Shown: positions 49,588-57,351 of the stretch, one piece after another
How the letters are laid out: the number at the start of each line of letters is the position of its first letter
Position numbering within the stretch: the stretch's first letter is position 1
IMG/VR virus record: IMGVR_UViG_3300042561_002100
Location: 62,001-126,000 of that record
From: a virus
DNA length: 64,000 bases
Direction: 5' to 3' (one strand)
Notes under the pieces: model-generated
Seen by the model: the letters and a program-made list of their open reading frames with translations, nothing else
Told to the model about the DNA's origin: nothing
Database searches by the model: none
Program-made: the position numbers and the translations under genes

Positions 49588-49724
49588 GTACCCGAACCTC
49601 AAAAGTTCAAACTAAATACTTATTCGTAATGAATGAGTGAAATCTAAGAGCCGTGGATGTTGGCCTTCTGGGAAGTTGGCAGTGACACTTCATCTAACAC
49701 GGATGCCGAATTCTATTCAAATTA
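49588..49724 (+). ncRNA. Structured 5' leader before the RlpA-like gene, riboswitch-like
   Basis: About 131 nt from the predicted start (near 49594) to the ATG, when most other leaders here are 14-24 nt. Visible pairings: GAAC/GTTC hairpin; ATTC/GAAT hairpin; a long stem CCGTG+GATG (49651-49659) with CATC (49691-49694) and CACGG (49698-49702) across a TAA bulge; and an inner hairpin CTTC-TGG-GAAG (49665-49675). A CTAAATA late-type box lies inside at 49612-49618. I cannot name an RNA class. c-di-AMP (ydaO) riboswitches control similar cell-wall genes, so that class is worth testing. Confidence 0.5.
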
Positions 49725-50192
49725 ATGCTTTTTAACAAAACAATTTCAACTCTTCTTGCTTGTGGTATGGTTGGAGCCGCAACGATGACTCCCACAATTT
49801 CACAAGCAATTTCAGTATCTACCTACATCCCCGAGCAATACACTCAGGATTCTAAATGGGAGAAAAGATTTACACCACAACAACCAACTTATAAAGTTCC
49901 TCTCGCTAGTGTTTATTTTGGTCAAGCAAGTTGGTATGGTCCTGGATTTTATGGTAACCGAACTGCCAATGGTGAAGTGTATCGTCCAGGAAGAATGACA
50001 GCGGCACATAAATATCTGCCATTCGGAACTCGCGTAAGAGTAACTAACCGTTATAATGGTAGAAGTGCTATCGTTAGAATCAATGATCGTGGTCCCTATG
50101 TGGGTGGTCGTGTTATTGATCTTTCTGAAGCTGCAGCTAATGTTCTAGGTGTTGATGGTGTTGCATCTGTAAAACTGGAAGTGTTGGATTGA
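49725..50192 (+). CDS. RlpA-like septal-ring lytic-transglycosylase-type protein
   Basis: 155 aa with an N-terminal signal peptide (MLFNKTISTLLACGMVGAAT...SQA) and a C-terminal double-psi beta-barrel: GQASWYGPGFYGNRTANGE near residue 66, TAAHKYLPFGTRVRVTN, and IVRINDRGPYVGGRVIDLSEAAA with the conserved Asp-Arg-Gly. Exported RlpA proteins cleave denuded glycan strands. It is probably host-derived. It lies behind a structured leader and before a peptidase-like gene, suggesting envelope modification or lysis. Confidence 0.88.
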   Translation: MLFNKTISTLLACGMVGAATMTPTISQAISVSTYIPEQYTQDSKWEKRFTPQQPTYKVPLASVYFGQASWYGPGFYGNRTANGEVYRPGRMTAAHKYLPFGTRVRVTNRYNGRSAIVRINDRGPYVGGRVIDLSEAAANVLGVDGVASVKLEVLD

Positions 50193-50193
50193 G

Positions 50194-50649
50194 ATGTTTT
50201 ATCAAATAGAAGACGTAAAATTTATTGAACCTGATTATTATCAGGTCTTTACTGAAAACCGAAACAAATTTAATCAATTCAATGGTTATCGCAACAACTG
50301 CGCTAACACCGTAAAAACTTATCTTTCTCTTATTGGTCTGGATACATCAAAAGTGACTGCCTGGGCGGATACTGTTCGCAATCTTGGTCAAGTTCTTTAT
50401 GATCCAGATAAACTTCAAGAAGGTGATGTTGTTGCAATGGGCCGCCCCGGCAATACTTGGCATGTGGGAGTTTATTTGGGAGAAGGAAAGATTCTTCATC
50501 AATCTGCGATGAGAGGTTATGTTGTTGGAGCATTCAAAGATCTCAATGCCTTCATTCGTGATCGCCGAGGCTTTTATATCGTAAGACCTTATAATTCTTA
50601 TAATGACATCTTACAAGGTCAATTTTACTTATTTCCCCAACTAACATAA
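50194..50649 (+). CDS. NlpC/P60-like or CHAP-like cysteine peptidase
   Basis: 151 aa. A Cys in NGYRNNCANTVKTYL near residue 36 and a His in GNTWHVGVYLGEGKILHQS near residue 92 fit a papain-type Cys/His peptidase, preceded by the typical LQEGDVVAMG strand. No signal peptide. One nt after the RlpA-like gene; the two probably act on the same wall. Confidence 0.75.
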   Translation: MFYQIEDVKFIEPDYYQVFTENRNKFNQFNGYRNNCANTVKTYLSLIGLDTSKVTAWADTVRNLGQVLYDPDKLQEGDVVAMGRPGNTWHVGVYLGEGKILHQSAMRGYVVGAFKDLNAFIRDRRGFYIVRPYNSYNDILQGQFYLFPQLT

Positions 50650-51144
50650 ATGAAAGAAGCAACATTATATACGATTAATACTACTAAAGTAATGATTGTT
50701 CGGGATGATTATGTCACAGTTTCTGGTTGTAATCCTGTAGATTTAACAAAATGTGCTAAAGTGGGCATTGGTGAATTTCTAATCGCTCCCATGTATTCTA
50801 AAATTGATTTGCCACTTTATAGAATTAACAGAGTAATACAACCCACACAACCATTCATTAACTCGTGTCCTAGTGATATCCCAAAAACTAAAGAATTTTT
50901 TATTGCAATTGAACCAGCTCTCGCCGAAATTTTAGAAGCACCTTATTCTAGTAAGATGTCCCGTATATCAAATGAGTTATTTAAAATTGAAGAGCAGTAC
51001 AAAAAATCCACTGAAGAATGTGAATTTTGGAAGAGTGAGTGTGAAAGAATTAAAACACAAGCACATGGAGAAATTGAAGCTCTTAAAAACCAATCACTTA
51101 AACAAAAACTCGTTTCTTTAGTGAGACAGATTTTCAATAAATAA
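50650..51144 (+). CDS. Hypothetical protein with C-terminal coiled coil (164 aa)
   Basis: Beta-rich first 75 residues, then a Pro-containing linker and a heptad-type helix (residues 100-155, NELFKIEEQYKKSTEECEFWK). No family recognised. Follows the peptidase gene directly. Confidence 0.67.
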   Translation: MKEATLYTINTTKVMIVRDDYVTVSGCNPVDLTKCAKVGIGEFLIAPMYSKIDLPLYRINRVIQPTQPFINSCPSDIPKTKEFFIAIEPALAEILEAPYSSKMSRISNELFKIEEQYKKSTEECEFWKSECERIKTQAHGEIEALKNQSLKQKLVSLVRQIFNK

Positions 51145-51162
51145 GAAAAACGCTTCTTGTTT

Positions 51163-51450
51163 ATGATCGGCTTTATTACGAAGGATGGATATGCAGCAGT
51201 TCCTTATGGTAAACAATTAATGATAATTTTTAACAACGAACAGTTAGAAGTTGTTAAGACGATTAAACAAGCAGAGTTATTCATCAATAATCATAAAGCC
51301 GGTCCACAAACTGCCACACCAAAACTCAGAACACCTAAAAAATCTGCTATGGTAGACGCTACTGATATAAAAACTCAAAATGGAAAAGAAAAGAGTAGTA
51401 AAATTAAGACAAGCAAAAGCAACTCAAGACGAAGTAAAAAACTTGTGTGA
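51163..51450 (+). CDS. Hypothetical protein with basic Ser-rich tail (95 aa)
   Basis: ATG 51163, preferred to a TTG 6 nt upstream. A small folded part (FITKDGYAAVPYGKQLMIIF...) is followed by a Lys/Ser/Thr tail (KEKSSKIKTSKSNSRRSKK) that overlaps the next gene by 71 nt. The tail resembles disordered nucleic-acid-binding ends. Confidence 0.62.
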   Translation: MIGFITKDGYAAVPYGKQLMIIFNNEQLEVVKTIKQAELFINNHKAGPQTATPKLRTPKKSAMVDATDIKTQNGKEKSSKIKTSKSNSRRSKKLV

Positions 51451-51733
51451 GTTCTTGAATATGATTGATGAAGTTCTACATTTAAGAACATACACGAGCG
51501 AAGACGAAGAAACAGAAAAAATTCCAACAAATGATAGATTCGTAGAACTTATTGAACAGTTTTGGTGTGGTGATCTTATTAATATAACAACTGGAATCAG
51601 TAATTCATGGAGAAGAATTGTCTTTGGATATGTGACACTTTTTGACAATGCATGTGATCCAAATTCTGAATTTCTAGAGTGGAGAGAAGACATCGCGGAA
51701 TTTCTTGAGAATAAAAATGACGATACCAATTGA
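51380..51733 (+). CDS. Hypothetical helical protein (117 aa)
   Basis: ATG inside the preceding gene. Basic N-terminus (MEKKRVVKLRQAKATQ), acidic body, and a C-terminus rich in Trp and Asp/Glu. The long overlap makes the exact start uncertain. No family recognised. Confidence 0.62.
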   Translation: MEKKRVVKLRQAKATQDEVKNLCEFLNMIDEVLHLRTYTSEDEETEKIPTNDRFVELIEQFWCGDLINITTGISNSWRRIVFGYVTLFDNACDPNSEFLEWREDIAEFLENKNDDTN

Positions 51734-51920
51734 AGAATATCACGCTCTTTCTAATACCATGAGACTTCTTTATGAACTCGTTGATCCCAAAAAATCTCCT
51801 GATGTTCCTAAAAATATTAGAAACAAAGCTGCTCTTTGTCTGAGACATTTTCCAACACCGGTAAGACTTGACGAGATTTACCAATCCGAATCTTACAATA
51901 AAATTCCAAAGAGATACTAA
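51717..51920 (+). CDS. Small conserved helical protein (67 aa)
   Basis: ATG at 51717, overlapping the upstream gene by 17 nt. EEYHALSNTMRLLYELVDPKKSPDVPKNIRNKAALCLRHFP resembles a small family found in phages and bacteria (BPSL0761-like as I recall it). Function unknown. Confidence 0.68.
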   Translation: MTIPIEEYHALSNTMRLLYELVDPKKSPDVPKNIRNKAALCLRHFPTPVRLDEIYQSESYNKIPKRY

Positions 51921-51921
51921 A

Positions 51922-52083
51922 ATGGAATTTCTTTTAGCAACAACTATTACCTGTGCTCATCTTAATGCCATTCTGATTCGTTTATATCGGAATTTGGATC
52001 TAACACCGATTCAGAAAATGGAAGTCGCTAAAGAATTAAAAAGCTACATCAAAATCTGTCCTATAGAAATCAAAAAAGACTGA
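51922..52083 (+). CDS. Small protein with signal-like N-terminus (53 aa)
   Basis: ATG one nt after the previous stop. Hydrophobic start MEFLLATTITCAHLNAILI may be a signal peptide, followed by a short helical body with one Cys. Similar short exported-looking proteins occur in cyanophages. Coupled by overlap to the next gene. Confidence 0.66.
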   Translation: MEFLLATTITCAHLNAILIRLYRNLDLTPIQKMEVAKELKSYIKICPIEIKKD

Positions 52084-52331
52084 TGAACTCACTCTACTAT
52101 TATGGCCTTCTGTCAGTATTCTGTGTTGTTGTCTATATGATGGTAGTAGATAAAAACGTGGCGGATTATATAGTTCTTATGTTTAAGCTTTTTCTTATTA
52201 ATGTTGAAAGATTAAAGTGGCTGATCATTCATCATCCTAAAAATCCTATTACGAGATGGTGGATGGATCGTAAGTTCAAAAAGTTTATCAAAGAGATGCA
52301 GGACACTTCACAAACTGGTCCATCTGAGTGA
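52083..52331 (+). CDS. Small membrane protein (82 aa)
   Basis: N-terminal transmembrane segment (YYYGLLSVFCVVVYMMVV), a second amphipathic stretch (VLMFKLFLINVERLKWLI), then a basic tail. The class B element for the next gene lies inside its 3' end. Confidence 0.64.
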   Translation: MNSLYYYGLLSVFCVVVYMMVVDKNVADYIVLMFKLFLINVERLKWLIIHHPKNPITRWWMDRKFKKFIKEMQDTSQTGPSE

Positions 52332-52357
52332 GTTCCGGATCTGTTCTGTGCTACTAT
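52300..52357 (+). promoter_or_regulatory. Class B promoter inside the end of a gene
   Basis: The element at 52300-52321 (GGAC ... GTCC arms, AAACTG) and -10 TACTAT (52352-52357) with TGTGC are 41.5 nt apart. The leader to the ATG at 52378 is 14 nt. Confidence 0.75.
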
Positions 52358-52377
52358 GAACACAGTTGAGCAAAACC

Positions 52378-52977
52378 ATGACTGATAGTTTTGATATGAG
52401 CGGTCTTCTTGATCGCATCAATAAGATCAAAAAAGAAGGAGAAAAATCAACCGAATTTACTCTAGAATGCTTACAATGTCTTCTTGAACGCCACGATCTA
52501 AAATATTCTATTCATCTCGATTTTGAAGTTGTTGATGTTCCTTTTGTTATTCTAGAATCTCTAAGACAAGGAATTCTACCATCAAAAGAACAGATTTGTC
52601 TACTAGATGATGAAGTTCAATCTAACTTTATTGCCGAAATGATCTGGGTTTGTGGAATGAATACCATTTCTTATTATACCAGAGACATTCCACCAGATGA
52701 AGATGGAGAAACAGTTCTTGATCAGTTTTTGGTAATGTTGGAAGTTAGTGAAAGTCATTTTATTGGATGTTATTTAATCTCAGCCTTGACGCTTCTTATG
52801 GGAAATATTCCATCCATTGAGATGATTGAAACCATTACAGATAACTTCAACAACAACCCACAACATATAGCAAAAAGTCTAGAAATTTTCTATGAATTCA
52901 TCAGAGCGATTCACTCTCGATGGAAAGAAGATAAACTCAACTATGAATCATTCACACAAAATTTTAAAGAGGTATAA
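52378..52977 (+). CDS. Hypothetical acidic helical protein (199 aa)
   Basis: ATG 14 nt after the predicted start; an in-frame TTG at 52366 lies next to that start. Mostly helices with many Glu/Asp (LLDRINKIKKEGEKSTEFTLECLQCLLERHDL), resembling a small solenoid. No family recognised. Two nt before the next gene. Confidence 0.66.
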   Translation: MTDSFDMSGLLDRINKIKKEGEKSTEFTLECLQCLLERHDLKYSIHLDFEVVDVPFVILESLRQGILPSKEQICLLDDEVQSNFIAEMIWVCGMNTISYYTRDIPPDEDGETVLDQFLVMLEVSESHFIGCYLISALTLLMGNIPSIEMIETITDNFNNNPQHIAKSLEIFYEFIRAIHSRWKEDKLNYESFTQNFKEV

Positions 52978-52979
52978 AA

Positions 52980-53192
52980 ATGGCGCTATCAAATTCTGTT
53001 AATGAGAGTCTAGATGAGGCTCAATCACAACTTAAGAATGCATTGGCCTATGCTGCTCGTCAAGAAGCACCTTATGTAATGGTCGGTATCGCTAGAATTA
53101 TCCATGAAATTGATACGATTAAAAAGACAGATTCTGCGCATGAGCAACTTCAAAAATTTATTAATCAAATTAATCCTGACATTCAACTTTGA
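52980..53192 (+). CDS. Small helical protein (70 aa)
   Basis: All-alpha (NESLDEAQSQLKNALAYAARQ...). No family recognised. Immediately upstream of LRV repeat protein 5 and probably co-transcribed with it. Confidence 0.66.
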   Translation: MALSNSVNESLDEAQSQLKNALAYAARQEAPYVMVGIARIIHEIDTIKKTDSAHEQLQKFINQINPDIQL

Positions 53193-53227
53193 TTCTTTTT
53201 CTTCTACCTATCCGTATTCGTGAAGAG

Positions 53228-53614
53228 ATGACACTAAATCCAAACACACCAACAAAAGCTCTAGAACAACTAGCGACCGATGAGGATTCTTGGGTTCGTT
53301 GTTGTGTAGCACTAAACCCAAACACACCACCAGAAGCTCTAGGACAATTAGCGACTGATGAAAATCCTAATGTTCGTTATTGGGTAGCAGAAAACCCAAA
53401 CACACCACCAGAAGCTCTAGGACAATTAGCGACTGATAAGAATCCTTATGTTCGTTATTGGGTAGCAGAAAACCCAAACACACCAATAAAAATCCTAGAA
53501 CAACTAGCTACCGATAAGGATTCTCTGGTTCGTCGTGGTGTTGTACAAAATCCAAACGCACCTCACTATCTCAAGAAGTATCTTAAAATTCAAGAACAAC
53601 TGGCGATGTTATGA
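53228..53614 (+). CDS. LRV repeat protein 5 (128 aa, 4 repeats)
   Basis: Four 26-residue repeats and the cap HYLKKYLKIQEQLAML. ATG 53228 starts MTLNPNTPTKALEQL, directly on repeat 1. A TTG at 53189 would add 13 hydrophobic residues that no other member has. Repeats 2 and 3 share YWVAENPNTPPEALGQLATD almost unchanged. ATGA-coupled to LRV 6. Confidence 0.86.
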   Translation: MTLNPNTPTKALEQLATDEDSWVRCCVALNPNTPPEALGQLATDENPNVRYWVAENPNTPPEALGQLATDKNPYVRYWVAENPNTPIKILEQLATDKDSLVRRGVVQNPNAPHYLKKYLKIQEQLAML

Positions 53615-54096
53615 ACAAATTTGAACAAGCTGGAGATCCAAACACTCAACCAAAAACCCTAGAACAACTAGCGACTGATGAGGAATATTTGGTTCGTTGT
53701 TGTGTAGCAAATAATCCAAACTCTTCACCCAAAACTCTAGAGCTTCTAGCGACCGATGAGGATTATCGTGTCCGTATTGTTGTAGCAGAAAATCTAAACA
53801 CTCCACTAGAAATCCTAGAACAACTGGCAACCGATGAGAATTCTGGTGTTCGTTATAATATAGCAAATAATCCAAACACACCACCAAAAGCCCTAGAACA
53901 ACTAGCGACCGATAGGTATTATGAGGTTCGTTGGAGGGTAGCATGTAATCAAAACATTCCACCAAAAGCTCTAGAACAACTAGCGACCGATGGGAATTGG
54001 GATGTTCGTTGTGAAGTAGCACTAAACCCAAACACACCACATTACATCAAAAAGTATATTAAAATTAAACAATACCTATCATGTCTACATTTTTAA
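53611..54096 (+). CDS. LRV repeat protein 6 (161 aa, 5 repeats)
   Basis: N-terminal cap MNKFEQAGDPNTQPK, five repeats with relatively high divergence, and a slightly altered C-terminal cap (HYIKKYIKIKQYLSCLHF). Overlaps the glutaredoxin gene by 16 nt. Confidence 0.88.
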   Translation: MNKFEQAGDPNTQPKTLEQLATDEEYLVRCCVANNPNSSPKTLELLATDEDYRVRIVVAENLNTPLEILEQLATDENSGVRYNIANNPNTPPKALEQLATDRYYEVRWRVACNQNIPPKALEQLATDGNWDVRCEVALNPNTPHYIKKYIKIKQYLSCLHF

Positions 54097-54320
54097 TTTA
54101 TTCAAAACCCGGTTGTCCTTATTGTGTTAAAATTAAACAGGTAATGGACCTCAAGGAACTAAAACATGTTCTTTATACTCTAGATCAAGATTTCACTAAA
54201 GAAGAGTTTTACAATAAATTCGGCAATGGATCAACCTTCCCTCAGGTAGTCTATAATGATCAAAATCTCGGTGGTTGTGTTGACACGATCAAATATTTAA
54301 AAGAAAATAATATAATCTAA
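54081..54320 (+). CDS. Glutaredoxin
   Basis: 79 aa, single thioredoxin-fold domain. Redox centre CPYC at residues 12-15, cis-Pro in STFPQVVYN near residue 53, and the GG-containing LGGCVDTIKYL end. Could supply electrons to the NrdAB ribonucleotide reductase encoded in this window. Confidence 0.9.
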   Translation: MSTFLIYSKPGCPYCVKIKQVMDLKELKHVLYTLDQDFTKEEFYNKFGNGSTFPQVVYNDQNLGGCVDTIKYLKENNII

Positions 54321-54683
54321 ATGGATGAAATTTATTACGATCTCCAACAGGCAATTGATTTTGCTTTCGTACAAAATAAGTATGTACTAAATTCTTTTTC
54401 TTATTTGAAAGTCAAAGATGTAAGACGAGTTGATGCACAAGAATTGTTAAGATCATCTTTAGTGCAGGAACTATACTCCTATATCAATGATCTTAATCTT
54501 TATCTGAAGAATAGTCAAGATCCAGATGTTCTTTATGCAGAAGAAGCTTATGGTTTTCTTACCAAAGCCGATGCCAAAAGAATTTCTACTTATTTTGATA
54601 ACATTATAGAAGGAATAAAAAAGTACATTCAAGAGAGAAAAGGTGCAACAAAAAAACCAAAACCCAGAACCAAATCTAAATAA
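54321..54683 (+). CDS. Hypothetical helical protein with basic tail (120 aa)
   Basis: Starts immediately after the glutaredoxin stop. Helical body; tail KKYIQERKGATKKPKPRTKSK. No family recognised. Its stop lies in a late box. Confidence 0.66.
   Translation: MDEIYYDLQQAIDFAFVQNKYVLNSFSYLKVKDVRRVDAQELLRSSLVQELYSYINDLNLYLKNSQDPDVLYAEEAYGFLTKADAKRISTYFDNIIEGIKKYIQERKGATKKPKPRTKSK
54676..54682 (+). promoter_or_regulatory. T4-type late box overlapping a stop codon
   Basis: CTAAATA, TAA of the previous gene at 54681-54683, 24 nt before the ATG at 54706. Confidence 0.6.
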
Positions 54684-54705
54684 AGTTGACAGGGGTTTAG
54701 TTTTC

Positions 54706-54837
54706 ATGCTCCAACCCAAGCAAAAGGAGGGCTCAATCTTTAGCTTAGTATGGTACAAGATGGTCGCTCTTTTCAACAAGGAATACCATCTTCGTTTTGA
54801 GTTTCAAGTTAAACCAAAAGGAGGATTAAACAAATGA
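54706..54837 (+). CDS. Small basic protein (43 aa)
   Basis: ATG 24 nt after a late box. Basic peptide (LQPKQKEGSIFSLVWYKM...). AAAGGAGGA near its end is the ribosome site of the next gene, which overlaps by ATGA. Its reality rests on promoter spacing and coupling. Confidence 0.5.
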   Translation: MLQPKQKEGSIFSLVWYKMVALFNKEYHLRFEFQVKPKGGLNK

Positions 54838-55076
54838 TTACGTTCGCAATAATCACACTTAGTATTCTTGTTCTTGTTGCATTCTTGGGTATCGGCGTTA
54901 TCACAGGTTATCTTGTTCGCCAATATTTTGAAGAGAATAAACCAGTTTATGCTACACATCCCGAATTATGGGATAGAGAAACCGGAAGACTTATTGTAGA
55001 TTCAGAAATTCTGGCTATTAGAGTTGAAAACGAAAGCGGTGTTGAAATCGCTCCTGACGAATTAGAAGATGTTTGA
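54834..55076 (+). CDS. Small membrane-anchored protein (80 aa)
   Basis: Strong Shine-Dalgarno (AAAGGAGG). One N-terminal transmembrane helix (FAIITLSILVLVAFLGIGVITGYLV) and a soluble acidic C-terminal half. A familiar layout among cyanophage small genes; function unknown. Confidence 0.7.
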   Translation: MITFAIITLSILVLVAFLGIGVITGYLVRQYFEENKPVYATHPELWDRETGRLIVDSEILAIRVENESGVEIAPDELEDV

Positions 55077-55088
55077 AAATAAACAATT

Positions 55089-55652
55089 ATGACAACAGAA
55101 ACAACAACAAAACCAAAGACTACCAGAGCTAAACCGATTGAAAAGCTCTCATCTAATCCTTTCATGTTTGAGATTTTAGATCTGGTTATTAAGCAAAAAA
55201 CAAAAGCTAAAAAAATTGAAGTTTTAAATGAATATCGTTATGATGGAATGCTGATGATCTTTCTGTGGAATTATGTTCCAACACTGGAGTCCGCTCTGCC
55301 TCCTGGAGATGTTCCCTACTCAACACTGAAGGAGTTGGAGCTGGGTAACGACACGCTCTCAGAGACCGTCAGAAAGCAGATTGACGCGGATCAGATGGTG
55401 GACGCTCTAGGATCCAACATGAGAACCAGCATTCGTAGAGAGCATCAGATTTTTTACAACTTTCTTAAAGGTGGTAATCCAAGTCTGGCTAGTATCCGAA
55501 GAGAGACAATGTTTATCAATCTTCTAGAAGGTCTTCATCCGAGAGAAGCTGAAATTCTTATTCTTACAAAAGATAAGAGACTTACCGACAAGTATCCTAT
55601 TCCTTTTGAACTTCTTCGTGAAGCTTATCCTGATGTGAAGTGGGACCGATGA
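55089..55652 (+). CDS. Conserved T4-like hypothetical, DUF6433-like (187 aa)
   Basis: KQKTKAKKIEVLNEYRYDGMLMIFLWNYVPTLE in the N-terminal third, RREHQIFYNFLKGGNPSLASIRRETMFINLLEGLHPREAEILIL in the C-terminal half. I recognise this family from T4-like cyanophages, where it lies near late-transcription or replication genes. A short stretch (55280-55440) has raised GC. Function unknown. Confidence 0.8.
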   Translation: MTTETTTKPKTTRAKPIEKLSSNPFMFEILDLVIKQKTKAKKIEVLNEYRYDGMLMIFLWNYVPTLESALPPGDVPYSTLKELELGNDTLSETVRKQIDADQMVDALGSNMRTSIRREHQIFYNFLKGGNPSLASIRRETMFINLLEGLHPREAEILILTKDKRLTDKYPIPFELLREAYPDVKWDR

Positions 55653-55954
55653 TGTGGACTGAAGAAGAGAGAAAAAGTGTTCCTTCTCAATATAATTGTG
55701 AACTTCTTTTTCATAATGCCAATGATGATCAACTAAAGAATCCAGAGCTTCCGAGTGATGCCTATATTGTAGAGTATAATACAGATAGTGGTTCTTTTAT
55801 TGATCTTTGTAGATCTAGTAAAATGTCTAATATCTTTGATTTATATTATGATAAAGTGGGCAATAACATCCGCCGCATTGATTTTGGTTATGGGCGGATG
55901 AATCCAAGACTTTGGGGTAACCCAGTTCCAGAACAGAAGAAGAGAAAAAGATGA
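55649..55954 (+). CDS. Hypothetical protein (101 aa)
   Basis: ATGA overlap with the upstream stop. Acidic first half, then FGYGRMNPRLWGNPVPEQKKRKR at the end, a basic tail. No family recognised. Confidence 0.66.
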   Translation: MMWTEEERKSVPSQYNCELLFHNANDDQLKNPELPSDAYIVEYNTDSGSFIDLCRSSKMSNIFDLYYDKVGNNIRRIDFGYGRMNPRLWGNPVPEQKKRKR

Positions 55955-56139
55955 GTGAAGGATTTAATAAACTAAGAGTTAATATTAACAAAGACGAGTT
56001 CAATAAGATTATCCGAAAATATAAAAACGCAAAACGTTATATGAAATCTGGAATTTTTGCTGTTAGAACGATGAACGGAACAGAAGAATATATTTCTGGT
56101 CTTCTCAAAGAAACCGACAATCCTTCACTAATGAATTAA
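55951..56139 (+). CDS. Small basic hypothetical protein (62 aa)
   Basis: ATGA-coupled start. Lys/Arg/Asn-rich (KLRVNINKDEFNKIIRKYKNAKRYMKS). Ends directly at the SpeD start. Confidence 0.64.
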   Translation: MSEGFNKLRVNINKDEFNKIIRKYKNAKRYMKSGIFAVRTMNGTEEYISGLLKETDNPSLMN

Positions 56140-56466
56140 ATGGGTAAGCATTATCTACTGAATCTTTATGGTTGTGATCCACTTCTTCTTAATGATATGG
56201 ATTTTGTTGTTAAGATGTTGTCTGATGCAGCTTTATTTTGTAATGCGACTATATTAAATGTTGCATCGCATAAGTTTGAGCCTTGTGGTCTTACAGTAGT
56301 TTTAATGCTTGCCGAATCGCATATTAGTATGCATACATGGCCCGATAGACATACCGCAGCGTGTGATGTTTATACTTGTTCTAAGACCGATCCAAAGATT
56401 GGATGTGATTTTATTATTGAAAAACTTCGTCCAATTAAAAACGATTTGATCTTTATTCAGAGATAA
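56140..56466 (+). CDS. speD: S-adenosylmethionine decarboxylase (SpeD-like)
   Basis: 108 aa, the short bacterial form. The pyruvoyl-forming cleavage site is AESHISMHTWPD near residue 65 (Ser after Glu), followed by the conserved Cys in AACDVYTC near residue 83. It would provide decarboxylated SAM for spermidine synthesis, a known cyanophage auxiliary function; polyamines are thought to help DNA compaction and host metabolism. Confidence 0.93.
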   Translation: MGKHYLLNLYGCDPLLLNDMDFVVKMLSDAALFCNATILNVASHKFEPCGLTVVLMLAESHISMHTWPDRHTAACDVYTCSKTDPKIGCDFIIEKLRPIKNDLIFIQR

Positions 56467-56485
56467 CTTATTGAGCTATTTTATT

Positions 56486-57043
56486 ATGAACGAACTTGAC
56501 CAGGCTATAGATCCTAACACACCATCAACAATATTAGAACAACTAGCGACCGATGAGGATTGTGGTGTTCGTTGTTGTGTAGCACAAAATCCAAACACTT
56601 CATCAGAAATTCTAGAACAACTAGCAACTAATGATGAATGGTATGTTCGTTATTATGTATCATATAATCCAAACACATCACCGACAACATTAGAAGTTCT
56701 AGCGACAGATGAGGAATATTGGGTTCGTCGTGATGTAGCGTGTCATTCAAACACACCACCAACAACATTAGAACAACTAGCGACCGATGTGTATTCTAAT
56801 GTTCGTCATGGTGTAGCAGATAATCCAAATACTCCACCAAAAGTCTTAGAAATTCTAGCGACCGATGAGGAATATTGTGTTCGTTGGAGAGTAGCAGATA
56901 ATCCAAACACACCACCAAAAATCTTAGAACAACTAGCGACCGATGATGATTGGGATGTTCGTTGGAGGGTAGCAGGAAATCCAAACACACCACACTATAT
57001 CAAGAAGTATCTTAAAATTCAAGAACATTTGGCTAGATTATGA
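56486..57043 (+). CDS. LRV repeat protein 7 (185 aa, 6 repeats)
   Basis: ATG 56486 gives MNELDQAIDPNTPSTILEQL, matching the N-terminal cap of LRV 4 and 6, so it is preferred to a TTG at 56471. Six repeats, cap HYIKKYLKIQEHLARL. ATGA overlap to the next gene. Confidence 0.89.
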   Translation: MNELDQAIDPNTPSTILEQLATDEDCGVRCCVAQNPNTSSEILEQLATNDEWYVRYYVSYNPNTSPTTLEVLATDEEYWVRRDVACHSNTPPTTLEQLATDVYSNVRHGVADNPNTPPKVLEILATDEEYCVRWRVADNPNTPPKILEQLATDDDWDVRWRVAGNPNTPHYIKKYLKIQEHLARL

Positions 57044-57300
57044 ACAAAAAGAAACTAATACTTCATCTTAATAGTATTCAAAATCTTATTGATACCATAA
57101 GACTTGAATTAGAAGAGGAAGAAAATGTTATTGATTCTCAACCAAATAATACCATAAGTATTCCAGATTTTATTAGATCCGCTAATGTTGATTTAGAAGA
57201 TGATGTTCAATATGCAGAAGAATCTGATGACGGACCACCAATACTGTTGAATAGTAAGGCTGAGCGGGATTTTTATGAAAGATTTAGATTAGGAGATTGA
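57040..57300 (+). CDS. Small acidic protein (86 aa)
   Basis: Coupled to LRV 7. A helix (LILHLNSIQNLIDTIRLELEEEE) is followed by an acidic, probably disordered region (DVQYAEESDDGPP) and a short helix. No family recognised. Confidence 0.66.
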   Translation: MNKKKLILHLNSIQNLIDTIRLELEEEENVIDSQPNNTISIPDFIRSANVDLEDDVQYAEESDDGPPILLNSKAERDFYERFRLGD

Positions 57301-57351
57301 TTGAGATATTATATTTGTGTTTTATGAAACTTGACTGTATAATAAATTATT

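Noticed and set aside
54685-54714. TTGACA at 54685 as another class A promoter
   Set aside because: The sequence about 17-18 nt downstream (TCCAAC) is not a -10 box. The late box just before explains expression.
57315-57343. TTGTGT-N17-TATAAT as a promoter for LRV 8
   Set aside because: The -10 is perfect but the start point would fall about 2 nt before the ATG, leaving no ribosome site. Kept only as a remark under the gene.
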